In this document: positions 15,396 to 24,028 of the stretch, piece after piece
How the letters are laid out: the number at the start of each line of letters is the position of its first letter
Position numbering within the stretch: the first letter of the stretch is position 1
NCBI RefSeq assembly: GCF_004745645.1
Contig: NZ_SRMB01000004.1
Location: forward strand, 124,001-188,000
Direction of reading: 5' to 3'
DNA: 64,000 nucleotides
From: Hymenobacter metallicola
GTDB lineage: Bacteria; Bacteroidota; Bacteroidia; Cytophagales; Hymenobacteraceae
Program-made: the position numbers and the translations under genes
The notes under the pieces: generated by a model
What the model was told of the DNA's origin: nothing
What the model saw: the letters and a program-made list of their open reading frames with translations, nothing else
Databases searched by the model: none

Positions 15396-17441
15396 TTACG
15401 CTACGTGACTGCCGGGACGCACGGGCTGACCGGGTTGCATGAGCTGCAGGGAGCCGTCGGCATTTTCGGCTAGCAGCAGCATGCCCTGGCTTTGAATACC
15501 TTTGATTTCACGCGGGGCCAGATTCAGCAGCACCAAAACTTGCTGTCCGACCAGGGCTTCGGGGATGAAGTGCTCCGCAATGCCGCTGACGATGGTGCGC
15601 TGGTCGAGGCCGGTATCGACGGTTAGCTTAAGCAGCTTTTTGGTCTTGGCTACCTTTTCGGCGGCGACCACCGTACCCACGCGCAAATCCATGCGGCCAA
15701 ACTCATCGAAGCTCACGTCTTCCTTGGCCGGCTCGGCTACGGCGTTGGCCAGCTCGTTGGCTTTCTTGGTGTCGAGCAGCTTCTGCACCTGGGCTTCCAC
15801 CGTGGCGTCTTCGATTTTGTCGAACAGCAGGGCGGCCGCTCCGATTTCGTGGCCCGCCGCTAAGGTGTCGGGGCGGCCCGCCGCTTGCCAGCTGCCTTTT
15901 TCTACGCGCAGCATCTCGCCAAGCTTAGCGGCTGAAGCGGGCAAGAAAGGCTCCATCAAGGTTACCAGACCAGCAGCGATTTGCAGGGCCACATGCAGGA
16001 CGGTGCCGGTGCGGGCCTCGTCAGTTTTAATTAATTTCCAGGGCTCGGTTTCAGCCAAGTACTTGTTGCCGACGCGCGTCAGGTTTAGCAATTCATTTAG
16101 GGCGTCGCGGAACCGGTAATTGTCAATCAGCTCGCCAATGCGCTGCGGAAATTCAGCCAATTGGGCCAGCGCATCCTGGTCGATACCCTGCAATCCGCCA
16201 CTGACAGCCGGAACCTTGCCCGCAAAAAACTTGTGCGTTAAGACCACAGCCCGGTTGACGAAATTACCTAGGTTGGCGACTAGCTCGTTGTTGTTGCGGG
16301 CCTGAAAATCCTTCCAGGTAAAATCGTTGTCCTTGGTTTCGGGCGCATTGGCACACAGTACGTAGCGCAACACGTCGGCTTTACCGGGAAAATCCTGTAG
16401 ATACTCGTGCAGCCACACGGCCCAATTGCGGCTCGTGCTGATTTTGTCGCCTTCCAGGTTCAGAAACTCATTGGCCGGCACATTATCGGGCAGAATATAG
16501 TCGCCATGAGCCTTGAGCATTGCCGGGAAAATAATGCAGTGGAACACGATATTGTCTTTGCCAATAAAGTGGACCAGCTTACTGCCACTGTCTTTCCAGT
16601 AGGTTTCCCAGGTGTCGGGCAGCAGGTCTTTAGTGGCCGAAATGTAGCCGATGGGCGCGTCGAACCACACGTAGAGCACTTTGCCTTCGGCACCGGCTAC
16701 GGGCACGGGCACGCCCCAGTCCAGGTCGCGGGTGACGGCGCGGGGCTGCAGGCCCTGGTCGATCCAGGATTTGCACTGCCCGTACACATTGGCTTTCCAG
16801 TCGGCTTTGTGGCCTTCCACAATCCATTCGCGCAGCCAGGATTCGTACTGGTCGAGTGGCAAATACCAGTGCTTGGTTTCGCGCAGAATAGGCTGGTTGC
16901 CACTGAGCATGCTGCGGGGCGAAATAAGCTCGGTAGGACTCAAGGACGAGCCGCATTTTTCGCACTGGTCGCCGTAGGCATTTTCGTTGCCGCAGTTAGG
17001 ACAAGTGCCCACGATGTAGCGGTCGGCTAGAAATTGGTCGGCCTTTTCATCGAAGTACTGCTGGGAGGTCTGCTCAATAAATTTATTTTCCTCGTAAAGT
17101 TTTTTGAAAAAACCACTGGCAACTTCGCTGTGCGTTTTGGACGAAGTGCGCGAATAAATATCAAAGGAAACGCCAAACTCGGCGAAGGAGTCGCGAATGA
17201 TAGCGTGGTATTTATCAACGACTTGCTGGGGTGTTACGCCTTCTTTCTGCGCCCGAATGGTAATGGGCACGCCGTGCTCATCCGAGCCGCAAATGAACTT
17301 AACGTCGCGGCCGGCGGCCCGTAGGTAGCGAACATAGATATCCGCCGGCAAATACACGCCTGCTAAATGCCCGATGTGTACGGGACCATTTGCGTAGGGC
17401 AGCGCAGCCGTAACGGTATATCGTTGTGGATTAGATTGCAT
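15396..17441 (-). CDS. metG: Methionyl-tRNA synthetase with C-terminal tRNA-binding domain
   Basis: 681 residues. The HIGH motif is PYANGPVHIGHLAG near 15, the zinc knuckle CPNCGNENAYGDQCEKCG near 145-162, and the KMSKS equivalent KISTS near 345 (LEGDKISTSRNW). Anticodon-binding helices follow, and the last 110 residues (FDEFGRMDLRVGTVV through MLLLAENADGS) form the EMAP-II/Arc1p-like tRNA-binding and dimerisation domain. It is convergent with pth. Confidence 0.98.
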   Translation of the reverse strand: MQSNPQRYTVTAALPYANGPVHIGHLAGVYLPADIYVRYLRAAGRDVKFICGSDEHGVPITIRAQKEGVTPQQVVDKYHAIIRDSFAEFGVSFDIYSRTSSKTHSEVASGFFKKLYEENKFIEQTSQQYFDEKADQFLADRYIVGTCPNCGNENAYGDQCEKCGSSLSPTELISPRSMLSGNQPILRETKHWYLPLDQYESWLREWIVEGHKADWKANVYGQCKSWIDQGLQPRAVTRDLDWGVPVPVAGAEGKVLYVWFDAPIGYISATKDLLPDTWETYWKDSGSKLVHFIGKDNIVFHCIIFPAMLKAHGDYILPDNVPANEFLNLEGDKISTSRNWAVWLHEYLQDFPGKADVLRYVLCANAPETKDNDFTWKDFQARNNNELVANLGNFVNRAVVLTHKFFAGKVPAVSGGLQGIDQDALAQLAEFPQRIGELIDNYRFRDALNELLNLTRVGNKYLAETEPWKLIKTDEARTGTVLHVALQIAAGLVTLMEPFLPASAAKLGEMLRVEKGSWQAAGRPDTLAAGHEIGAAALLFDKIEDATVEAQVQKLLDTKKANELANAVAEPAKEDVSFDEFGRMDLRVGTVVAAEKVAKTKKLLKLTVDTGLDQRTIVSGIAEHFIPEALVGQQVLVLLNLAPREIKGIQSQGMLLLAENADGSLQLMQPGQPVRPGSHVA

Positions 17442-17657
17442 ATGAAAACAAAATCAGGAATTCGGTGAAAAAGAGGCGGTATTGTTTGACCAATACCCAC
17501 TTATTTATTTGCAAAGAAACAAGGAAATAAAAGTATCGGGGCGTGTTTAAAACCTTAACATAGCTCGACAGGTAAATACATCTATATTTGGGCATGACGG
17601 CACCGTAGTATACTGCTGCTTTTGTGTCAGCTACTTTCACACTATCCCTTCTGCCCC

Positions 17658-18227
17658 ATGAAAAAGTCTGCTCAGGATCAGCCCGAAAAAAAGGCTAAGA
17701 AAGATCCGGCACAAAAAGCTCAGCGCAAAGCTGATAAAGCGGCGCAGCGTGCATCTGCTACCCTTACCGACAACAGCCCTGCGAAGAAAGCCAGCCAAAA
17801 GAAATCGTTGAAAGCGGCCGCCAAGCAACTGCAAAAGGAGCTGGACCTACGCATGAAGGAAGTGGTAGACCGCATCCGCAAAGAAACGAAAGCCAAGCTG
17901 AAAGAAATTGTAAAAGAAGCGACCCAACGCCTAGACGCGGACACTGAGCGGCTGTTTGAGGAAGCCCTGCGCACCATCGTACAGCATTCCGACGGCAATG
18001 CCTCCACAGCGGCTTCGGATAGTATCGCTACCAGCGCACCCGCTACGGCTACGCCAGCTGCTACCCGACAGCCCAAATCCCGGGCGTCCACCCCGGCCAG
18101 TGTGGCACCAGCATCAGCCCGGCGTGGCCGGCCCACCAGCGCGGCAGCGCCCCGGCGCAGCCCCAAGCCTGCCGCCTCCCCAACTCCAGCTCCCGAAGCT
18201 ACCCCAGCTGACACAGCCGCCAGCTAA
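17658..18227 (+). CDS. Basic coiled-coil protein with an AT-hook-like tail
   Basis: 189 residues, starting at the ATG at 17658 (MKKSAQDQPEKKAKK). It has three parts: a Lys/Ala-rich basic N-terminus (residues 1-65), a charged helical middle likely to coil (ELDLRMKEVVDRIRKETKAK in pieces, to about 115), and a Pro/Ala/Ser/Thr-rich tail containing ARRGRPTSAA. RGRP is the core of the AT-hook DNA-minor-groove motif. The composition resembles histone H1-like and nucleoid-associated proteins. DNA binding is inference. The gene is monocistronic and ends at a bidirectional terminator. Confidence 0.7.
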   Translation: MKKSAQDQPEKKAKKDPAQKAQRKADKAAQRASATLTDNSPAKKASQKKSLKAAAKQLQKELDLRMKEVVDRIRKETKAKLKEIVKEATQRLDADTERLFEEALRTIVQHSDGNASTAASDSIATSAPATATPAATRQPKSRASTPASVAPASARRGRPTSAAAPRRSPKPAASPTPAPEATPADTAAS

Positions 18228-18250
18228 GCGGCGTTAAAGAGCCTACTCCG

Positions 18251-18289
18251 AAAAAGGACCTGTTCTTCTAGCAAGAGCAGGTCCTTTTT
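18251..18289. terminator. Bidirectional terminator
   Basis: AAAAAGGACCTGTTCTT (18251-18267) pairs with AAGAGCAGGTCCTTTTT (18273-18289) at 16 of 17 positions, with A and T runs on both sides. It serves the two convergent genes around it. Confidence 0.85.
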
Positions 18290-18292
18290 TGT

Positions 18293-18649
18293 TTACGGCA
18301 GCCGCCGGACCGTATCAAGCGGGGCCCCGTTGAGGCGGCGAAGCCGGGTTTCGGTGGGAGTGTTGTTGGGGTCGTTGGAATTGACGCTTTCCACCCGCTG
18401 CCGGGCATTGGAGCGGGCGGCTTGCTCCCGGATTTCTACCCGGCCGGGCGTGGCATCGGGTACCGAGCCGCCGTAGCCGGCATTGCTGTTGTAGGCTGCC
18501 TGCCGGTCAGCATCGGTGCGAATGGCGGCGGGCAGCGGGGCGCGGTCTACCTCGGCACTGCTTTCCTGGCTAGCGGTGCAGGCAGAGAGCCAGCTAGCGG
18601 TGAACACGAGCAGCAGGCGGCCGACTTTTAGTAGGGAATGGTACAACAT
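18293..18649 (-). CDS. Small lipoprotein of unknown function
   Basis: 118 residues from the ATG at 18649. A signal peptide (LLLVFTASWLSAC) ends in a lipobox Cys, so it is probably lipid-anchored. The mature part is hydrophilic, rich in Asn, Arg and Asp, with no domain I recognise (AAYNSNAGYGG, RLRRLNGAPLDTVRRLP at the end). An in-frame TTG six bases upstream is a less likely start. Confidence 0.6.
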   Translation of the reverse strand: MLYHSLLKVGRLLLVFTASWLSACTASQESSAEVDRAPLPAAIRTDADRQAAYNSNAGYGGSVPDATPGRVEIREQAARSNARQRVESVNSNDPNNTPTETRLRRLNGAPLDTVRRLP

Positions 18650-18661
18650 AACCAAAAAATT

Positions 18662-18686
18662 AGGGCGGCCTGTAGTGAGCCGCCCT
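18662..18686 (-). terminator. Terminator of the DUF3050 gene
   Basis: AGGGCGGC and GCCGCCCT form an eight-pair stem; on the minus strand it is followed by TAATTTTTT. Confidence 0.7.
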
Positions 18687-18713
18687 CTTACAACGCGCAG
18701 TACGACCAGTAAG

Positions 18714-19514
18714 TTAGCTTGCCGGAGAAACGGCCACCGCCGTAGTCATGGCCTGCCGAATTCCGTCCCACAATGCCACCCGGGCCTGCATGCAGCGGGC
18801 GGCTACTTCGCGGCACTCCTCCCACTGCTGGTCGTTGTTGCCGCAGAGCTCCCGCACCATCTGTTCGGCCAAGGGAGTGTGCACTTCTTCGTCGAGCTGG
18901 ATATGGCGGTTGAGGTAGTAAATAAAGGTTTCGAGCTGCCCGGGAAAACGCTGGCCCAGGTCGGCTACCAGGTGGCGAAACATGTCCGGAATTACGTCTT
19001 CCCGGCCGAAGGTGAAAGCCGCGGCGACGGCGTGCGATTTACCCGAATTAATCACGCTAAAGGTGCTCAGCACGAACTGCTGCACGGCATACGGCACGTT
19101 GGCGTGCAACAGGGCCATTTCGACCGGCTCTCCGACCGACATGGCATCGAGCAGCTTGCGGATGGGCTGGGTGTCGGCCCCGCACTCATCCATGGCCCGC
19201 AAATACATTTCGAAGTGGCTGGCGGGCTGCCCATGCTGGTCCACGTCGGTTTCCTCTTCCAGCACAATCTCGTTAATCAGGCGACGCGTGGCCGGGTTGC
19301 CGCGTGGCACCCAGGGCACCGTTACGCAGGTGAGGTCGCGCTGCAAGCTTTTGAGCAACGACATGAAGTCCCACACCGCAAAAACGTGGTGCTGCATAAA
19401 TACGCGCAAGTCTTCCAACGACTGAATGCCCTGGTACACATTATGCGCCACCAGCTGCTCCCGGGCCGGGGCTAGCTGCTGCTGCAAAGTGCGGATTGGA
19501 TCGGCAGAGGTCAT
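18714..19514 (-). CDS. DUF3050 protein (all-helical, heme-oxygenase-like)
   Basis: 266 residues, predicted almost all helical. I recognise the DUF3050 pattern: FMQHHVFAVWDFMSLLKSL near 39, NEIVLEEETDVDQHG near 81, SHFEMYLRAMDECG near 100, and HIQLDEEVHTPLAEQM near 208. The clustered Glu and His residues in separate helices (EEETD, DEEVH) are reminiscent of metal ligands in heme-oxygenase-like diiron proteins, though no function is established here. It stands alone between two terminators. Confidence 0.8.
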   Translation of the reverse strand: MTSADPIRTLQQQLAPAREQLVAHNVYQGIQSLEDLRVFMQHHVFAVWDFMSLLKSLQRDLTCVTVPWVPRGNPATRRLINEIVLEEETDVDQHGQPASHFEMYLRAMDECGADTQPIRKLLDAMSVGEPVEMALLHANVPYAVQQFVLSTFSVINSGKSHAVAAAFTFGREDVIPDMFRHLVADLGQRFPGQLETFIYYLNRHIQLDEEVHTPLAEQMVRELCGNNDQQWEECREVAARCMQARVALWDGIRQAMTTAVAVSPAS

Positions 19515-19568
19515 ACACAGAAAAGTTACAGAGACAGTGGAAAAGATGAGGCCAAGACCTTAAAATAA

Positions 19569-19595
19569 CAGCCCGCTGAACAAGTCGGCGGGCTG
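19569..19595 (-). terminator. Terminator of msrB
   Basis: CAGCCCGC (19569-19576) pairs with GCGGGCTG (19588-19595); on the minus strand it is followed by TTATTTTA. Confidence 0.65.
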
Positions 19596-19621
19596 CTAGG
19601 TGGCACAAATATCGGGCTCTT

Positions 19622-20182
19622 TTACTTGGCCTTCTCAAAAATCATTCCGTCCGAATCCATGCAGTAGCGTAGGCCGGTAGGCTTGGGGCCGTCGTCGAAG
19701 ACGTGGCCCAGGTGGCCGCCGCACTTGGCGCACACCAGCTCGTCGCGACTCATGCCGTGGGTGTTGTCAGTGGTTACTTTCAAGCTGGTTTCCGCCGCCG
19801 GAGCCCAGAAGCTCGGCCAGCCCGTGCCCGATTCAAATTTGGTGTCGGAAGTGAAAAGCAGGTTGTGGTCGGCGGCACAGTAGTACGAACCCTTTTCGTG
19901 GTTGTCAAAGTATTTATTGTTGAATGCCTGCTCCGTGCCCTGCTGGCGCAAAATAAAGTACTGCGCTGGGGTAAGCTGAGCTTTCCACTGGGCATCCGTT
20001 TTCCGCACCGGAAACTCGTCGGGCCGGTGCGTCACGGGCTGGGCCTTGGGATATTGCTTGCCGGCGGCAGTAGGTTGGGTTGCAGCCTGGGGTTTCTCAG
20101 CCGCCAGATTCTGGCGTTTCTGCGAACAGGCAGTACCTAGGGTAAGAGAAGAAAGAAGCAGAACCAAAAAGGAGGTGCGCAT
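19622..20182 (-). CDS. msrB: Peptide-methionine (R)-S-oxide reductase, exported lipoprotein form
   Basis: 186 residues. The N-terminus is a lipoprotein signal (LTLGTACS, Cys19), so the enzyme should act outside the cytoplasm, repairing oxidised methionines. The MsrB core includes FESGTGWPSFW near 116, THGMSRDELVCAKCGGHLGH near 141 in pieces, and catalytic Cys174 in LRYCMDSDG. Of the two zinc CxxC pairs, the second is intact (Cys151/Cys154) but the first reads CAAD (Cys102/Asp105), so one of the four Cys ligands is missing. The ATG at 20182 gives the proper signal peptide. Confidence 0.93.
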   Translation of the reverse strand: MRTSFLVLLLSSLTLGTACSQKRQNLAAEKPQAATQPTAAGKQYPKAQPVTHRPDEFPVRKTDAQWKAQLTPAQYFILRQQGTEQAFNNKYFDNHEKGSYYCAADHNLLFTSDTKFESGTGWPSFWAPAAETSLKVTTDNTHGMSRDELVCAKCGGHLGHVFDDGPKPTGLRYCMDSDGMIFEKAK

Positions 20183-20348
20183 GAGCAGATAGAATGAGGA
20201 ATTTGTGAGAACAGCAGAGCCCGGAATAGCGCCGCTGTGTGAAAGAAACATACGCGGCGGAGCTTCGGTTCGGTTTAGGTAAGGCCGTGCCTTTCAGACT
20301 GAATCAGCTAACATTTTGATAACTCGGTCTTTTACGGTTAGAAATGCG

Positions 20349-20356
20349 TACCTTTG
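20349..20356 (+). promoter_or_regulatory. -7 element of typA
   Basis: TACCTTTG, exact TAnnTTTG match, 19 bases before the ATG at 20376. This also excludes a longer frame starting at 20316. Confidence 0.55.
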
Positions 20357-20375
20357 CACCCGCAAAACCATCTGT

Positions 20376-22184
20376 ATGCAGAACATTCGGAATATCGCAA
20401 TCATTGCGCACGTTGACCACGGCAAAACGACGCTCGTGGACAAGATCATTCACGCCTCGAAGCTTTTCGACGAGCACCAGCAGTTCGACGACCTGATCCT
20501 CGACAACAACGATCTGGAGCGCGAGCGGGGTATCACCATCGTTTCCAAGAACGTATCCGTCCGCTATAAGGACGTTAAAATCAACATCATCGACACCCCT
20601 GGTCACGCCGACTTTGGGGGTGAGGTGGAGCGCGTACTAAAGATGGCCGACGGCGTACTGCTGCTCGTCGATGCCTTCGAAGGCGCCATGCCCCAGACCC
20701 GTTTCGTGCTGGGCAAAGCCATTGACCTGGGCCTGAAGCCCATCGTGGTCGTAAACAAGGTGGACAAGGAAAACTGCCGCCCCGACGAGGTGCACGAGCA
20801 GGTATTTGACCTGATGTTCAACCTGGGCGCCAACGAAGACCAACTGGACTTCGTGACCCTGTACGGCTCCTCGAAGCAGGGCTGGATGAGCACCGACTGG
20901 AAAGTAAAGACCGACAGCATCATCCCGCTGCTCGACGCGGTAGTAGCCTCCATTCCGGCCGCTCCCCAGCTCGATGGCACGCCCCAGATGCAGGTTACCT
21001 CGCTCGACTACTCCTCGTTCGTGGGTCGTATCGCCATCGGCCGCGTGCACCGCGGTACGCTGCGCGAAGGCGCTAACATGAGCTTGGTGAAGCGCGACGG
21101 CACCATCAAGAAAGTAAAAATCAAAGAGCTGCAGGTATTCGAAGGCCTGGGCAAGAACAAGGTGGCTGAGGTTAGCTCGGGCGAAATCTGCGCCGTGACC
21201 GGCATCGAAGGCTTTGACATTGGCGACACCCTCGCCGACGCCGAAAACCCCGAAGCACTGGCCACCATCAGCATCGACGAGCCGACGATGAACATGCTGT
21301 TCACCATCAACAACTCGCCGTTCTTCGGTAAGGAAGGCAAGTTCGTGACCTCGCGTCACCTGCGCGACCGTCTGTTCAAGGAAACCGAGAAAAACCTGGC
21401 CCTGCGCGTAAAGGAGACCGATAAGGAAGACACGTTCCTCGTGTATGGCCGCGGTATTCTGCACTTGTCGGTCCTGATTGAAACCATGCGGCGCGAAGGC
21501 TTCGAGCTGCAGGTAGGACAGCCCCAGGTTCTGTTCCGCGAAGACGAGAACGGCAACCGCTTGGAGCCCGTCGAGCACTTGGTGGTAGACGTGCCGGAGG
21601 AAACGGCCGGTAAGGTTATCGAGCTGGTGACGATGCGCAAAGGCGAGCTGACCATCATGGAGCCCAAGGGCGACCTGCAGCACCTGGAGTTCAACATTCC
21701 CGCCCGCGGCCTGATTGGTTTGCGCAACAACGTGCTGACCGCCACCGCCGGTGAGGCCATCATGAACCACCGCTTCTCGGCCTACGAGCCCTACAAAGGC
21801 GTAATTCCCGGCCGTATCTCCGGTTCGCTGATTTCGATGGACACCGGTGCCGGCACCGCTTACACCATCGACAAGATGCAGGACCGCGGCGAGTTCTTCG
21901 TGGACCCAGGTGAAGAGGTGTACGCTGGTCAGGTTATCGGTGAGCACACCCGCCCCAACGACTTGACCATTAACATCCAGAAGGGCAAGAAGCTGACCAA
22001 CATGCGCGCTTCGGGCTCGGACGACAACGTGAAAATCGTTCCCAAGCGTCAGTTCTCGCTGGAAGAAGCCATGGAATACATCCAGAAGGATGAGTATCTG
22101 GAAGTAACCCCGAAGTCGGTGCGGATGCGCAAAATCCTGCTCGACGAGAACGAGCGTCTGCGCTCGGCCAAGAAAGTCGACTAG
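20376..22184 (+). CDS. typA: Ribosome-associated GTPase TypA/BipA
   Basis: 602 residues, a translational GTPase linked to stress and cold adaptation and 50S assembly. G1 AHVDHGKTTLVDK near 10, switch region RERGITIVSKN near 50, G3 DTPGHADFGGEVERV near 73, G4 NKVDKENCRPDE near 127. The C-terminal TypA-specific domain includes RGLIGLRNNVLTATAG and NLTNMRASGSDDN-like KKLTNMRASGSDDN. It is monocistronic, with a promoter just upstream and a terminator downstream. Confidence 0.98.
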   Translation: MQNIRNIAIIAHVDHGKTTLVDKIIHASKLFDEHQQFDDLILDNNDLERERGITIVSKNVSVRYKDVKINIIDTPGHADFGGEVERVLKMADGVLLLVDAFEGAMPQTRFVLGKAIDLGLKPIVVVNKVDKENCRPDEVHEQVFDLMFNLGANEDQLDFVTLYGSSKQGWMSTDWKVKTDSIIPLLDAVVASIPAAPQLDGTPQMQVTSLDYSSFVGRIAIGRVHRGTLREGANMSLVKRDGTIKKVKIKELQVFEGLGKNKVAEVSSGEICAVTGIEGFDIGDTLADAENPEALATISIDEPTMNMLFTINNSPFFGKEGKFVTSRHLRDRLFKETEKNLALRVKETDKEDTFLVYGRGILHLSVLIETMRREGFELQVGQPQVLFREDENGNRLEPVEHLVVDVPEETAGKVIELVTMRKGELTIMEPKGDLQHLEFNIPARGLIGLRNNVLTATAGEAIMNHRFSAYEPYKGVIPGRISGSLISMDTGAGTAYTIDKMQDRGEFFVDPGEEVYAGQVIGEHTRPNDLTINIQKGKKLTNMRASGSDDNVKIVPKRQFSLEEAMEYIQKDEYLEVTPKSVRMRKILLDENERLRSAKKVD

Positions 22185-22203
22185 ATTTCTGGTTTGATTA
22201 CGC

Positions 22204-22236
22204 AAAAGGGAGGTAGCCGGTGGTTGCCTCCCTTTT
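22204..22236 (+). terminator. Terminator of typA
   Basis: AAAAGGGAGG (22204-22213) pairs perfectly with CCTCCCTTTT (22227-22236), followed by further T. Confidence 0.85.
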
Positions 22237-22307
22237 TGTTTGGCCCTAGGCTGGTCTAATAGCCGCCTGGCTTTGTTGTAGAGGCTACGCTTGCAATTCG
22301 TCCCGCC

Positions 22308-23051
22308 ATGGCTACTACCCACCCTGACTTCCCTTCTCGCCTCCCCTTGATGCGCCAACGCTGGAGCCAGCTGCTGTTTGCGCACTGGCCGGTGGCCCCC
22401 GATGTGCTACGGCCCTATCTGCCGCCGCGCCTGGAATTAGACTTGTATGACGGACAGGCGTGGCTAGGCGTAGTGCCTTTCACCATGAGTGGCATCCGGC
22501 CGCTGGGATTACCGGCTGTGCCGGGGTTAAGCAACATGCATGAACTCAATGTGCGCACCTACGCCCGCCTGAATGGTATTCCGGGCGTGTGGTTTCTGTC
22601 GCTGGATGCCACGCTGGCTTTGGGCGTGTGGGCGGCCCGCACGCTGTTTCACCTGCCGTATCTGCACGCCCGCATGAGCCTAGACCGAACAGGGAATACT
22701 CTCCGGGCCCACGCCGAGCGGACCCACCGCGGAGCGGCTTCAGCACGCTTTGCGGCCGTCTGGACGCCGGGCGCCCCCCTGCCCCCAGCAGCTCCGGGAA
22801 GCCTGGCTCACTTCCTGACGGAGCGGTATTATCTCTACACCGCCGGGCCTGATTTGGCCCGGGCCATCCGTAGCGACACGCTATGGCGGGGTAAAGTGTA
22901 TCACCAGCCCTGGGCTTTGCGCGAGGCTACTCTCAGCATCTGGGAATCGACGCTGGTGGAAAGCCACGGCCTGCCGACTCCCACCGGACCACCCGTGTTG
23001 TATGCTGCCGACAGCCTGGAGGTCCGGATTCAGGAATTCTGCCGCGTGTAG
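22308..23051 (+). CDS. DUF2071 (YqjF-type) protein
   Basis: 247 residues. The family pattern is clear: RWSQLLFAHWPVAPDVLRPY near 17, DGQAWLGVVPFTMSGIRP near 46, MHELNVRTYAR near 76, GVWFLSLDATLALGV, and the C-terminal PPVLYAADSLEVRI. These proteins are cytosolic, with an unproven, possibly acetoacetate-decarboxylase-like fold and no agreed function. It ends two bases before the stop of the convergent acylphosphatase gene. Confidence 0.88.
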   Translation: MATTHPDFPSRLPLMRQRWSQLLFAHWPVAPDVLRPYLPPRLELDLYDGQAWLGVVPFTMSGIRPLGLPAVPGLSNMHELNVRTYARLNGIPGVWFLSLDATLALGVWAARTLFHLPYLHARMSLDRTGNTLRAHAERTHRGAASARFAAVWTPGAPLPPAAPGSLAHFLTERYYLYTAGPDLARAIRSDTLWRGKVYHQPWALREATLSIWESTLVESHGLPTPTGPPVLYAADSLEVRIQEFCRV

Positions 23052-23053
23052 CT

Positions 23054-23329
23054 TTAGCGCGCAATTATAAACTCAGAGTAGCCCCGCACTGCCCCGGAGT
23101 TTACCGTTACGTGGTCTACCCGGGCGGCGGGTGGACCTTTATGGCACCACGCTTCGAGCTCATCGAGGGCGCTGGCGCTACCTTCGGCTTCAACTGTCAC
23201 GGTTCCGTCCTCATTGTTGCGAGCATAGCCCGCCAGCCCCAGGCGCTGAGCTTCGGCGCGGGTACTTTGACGGAAAAACACACCCTGCACCCGGCCGGTG
23301 ATGTTCAAGATCCGGTGTTCTAAGCGCAT
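23054..23329 (-). CDS. acyP: Acylphosphatase
   Basis: 91 residues, the standard size for this ferredoxin-like-fold hydrolase of carboxyl phosphates. The phosphate loop and catalytic Arg are in GRVQGVFFRQST (residues 12-23), and the catalytic Asn is in YARNNEDGTVTVEAEG near 35-42. It is tail to tail with the DUF2071 gene. Confidence 0.95.
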   Translation of the reverse strand: MRLEHRILNITGRVQGVFFRQSTRAEAQRLGLAGYARNNEDGTVTVEAEGSASALDELEAWCHKGPPAARVDHVTVNSGAVRGYSEFIIAR

Positions 23330-23391
23330 ATACTGATACTAGCAGCTGATAAAAAGAGGCACTAATGCAAGTGGCAGCCAACCGGCACGAA

Positions 23392-23417
23392 AAAGGCCTG
23401 GATTGCTCCAGGCCTTT
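23392..23417 (-). terminator. Terminator of the CHRD gene
   Basis: AAAGGCCTGGA and TCCAGGCCTTT form an 11-pair stem with a four-base loop; the minus strand continues TTTCGTG. Confidence 0.8.
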
Positions 23418-23452
23418 AGTATACGCAGCAACAGGTAAAGCCACCAGCCAAA

Positions 23453-23914
23453 TTACTTGGCCGTTACGTTAGCCCGGATTTCGCCGCTGGGGAAAGCGGC
23501 GGTATGCAGGTTGGCATACAGCGAATTGCCAAGCAAGGCTGTAGCCTGGGCATCTGTAAGGGTAGCCGAGCCGGTGATAGGCGACACGAACCCGTTAGCG
23601 GTGCTGTTGTTAAACAACAAGGGTATGGAAACCGGGCCCGTAGACCCGGGGGCACCGATGTGAAAGTGCCCGGCCGTGGGCGTCAGCCCCGAAAAGGTGA
23701 CCGTGTACTGAAATACCTTGGTTTCCTTGTTATAGGTGCCACTCACGGTGCCAGTGGCCGAAGATGTCACGGCGGGCACTTCCTGGGCGCCGGTGAGCGT
23801 ACCCGTGACAGTCAGCGGGGTGACGGGCGCAGCCGTTTCCTCCTTGTCGTCGGAGCAGCTGATGGCGGCTACCGAGCCCATCGTTAGAAACAGAGCAAAG
23901 ACTAATTTTTTCAT
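23453..23914 (-). CDS. CHRD-domain lipoprotein
   Basis: 153 residues with a lipoprotein signal (GSVAAISCSDD, Cys20). The rest is one CHRD domain: TGTLTGAQEVPAVTSSATG, a middle FSGLTPTAGHFHIGAPG, and the ending SLYANLHTAAFPSGEIRANV. CHRD domains (named from chordin) are found in many secreted bacterial proteins with an immunoglobulin-like beta fold; their ligand is unknown. The terminator directly downstream makes it a single-gene unit. Confidence 0.92.
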   Translation of the reverse strand: MKKLVFALFLTMGSVAAISCSDDKEETAAPVTPLTVTGTLTGAQEVPAVTSSATGTVSGTYNKETKVFQYTVTFSGLTPTAGHFHIGAPGSTGPVSIPLLFNNSTANGFVSPITGSATLTDAQATALLGNSLYANLHTAAFPSGEIRANVTAK

Positions 23915-24028
23915 AAAAAGGGTTGGGTAGGTGAGATTATGTTAGCTAAACCTACTGTCGAGCATAGTGTTTTACATTTTCACTTGCTGACCGCGCCCAA
24001 CCTCTTTCTGAAGGATGCTTTTTTCTGG

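Noticed and set aside
20637..22385. Minus-strand frame of about 580 codons opposite typA
   Set aside because: Same antisense effect. TypA is certain on the plus strand, and this frame crosses its terminator.
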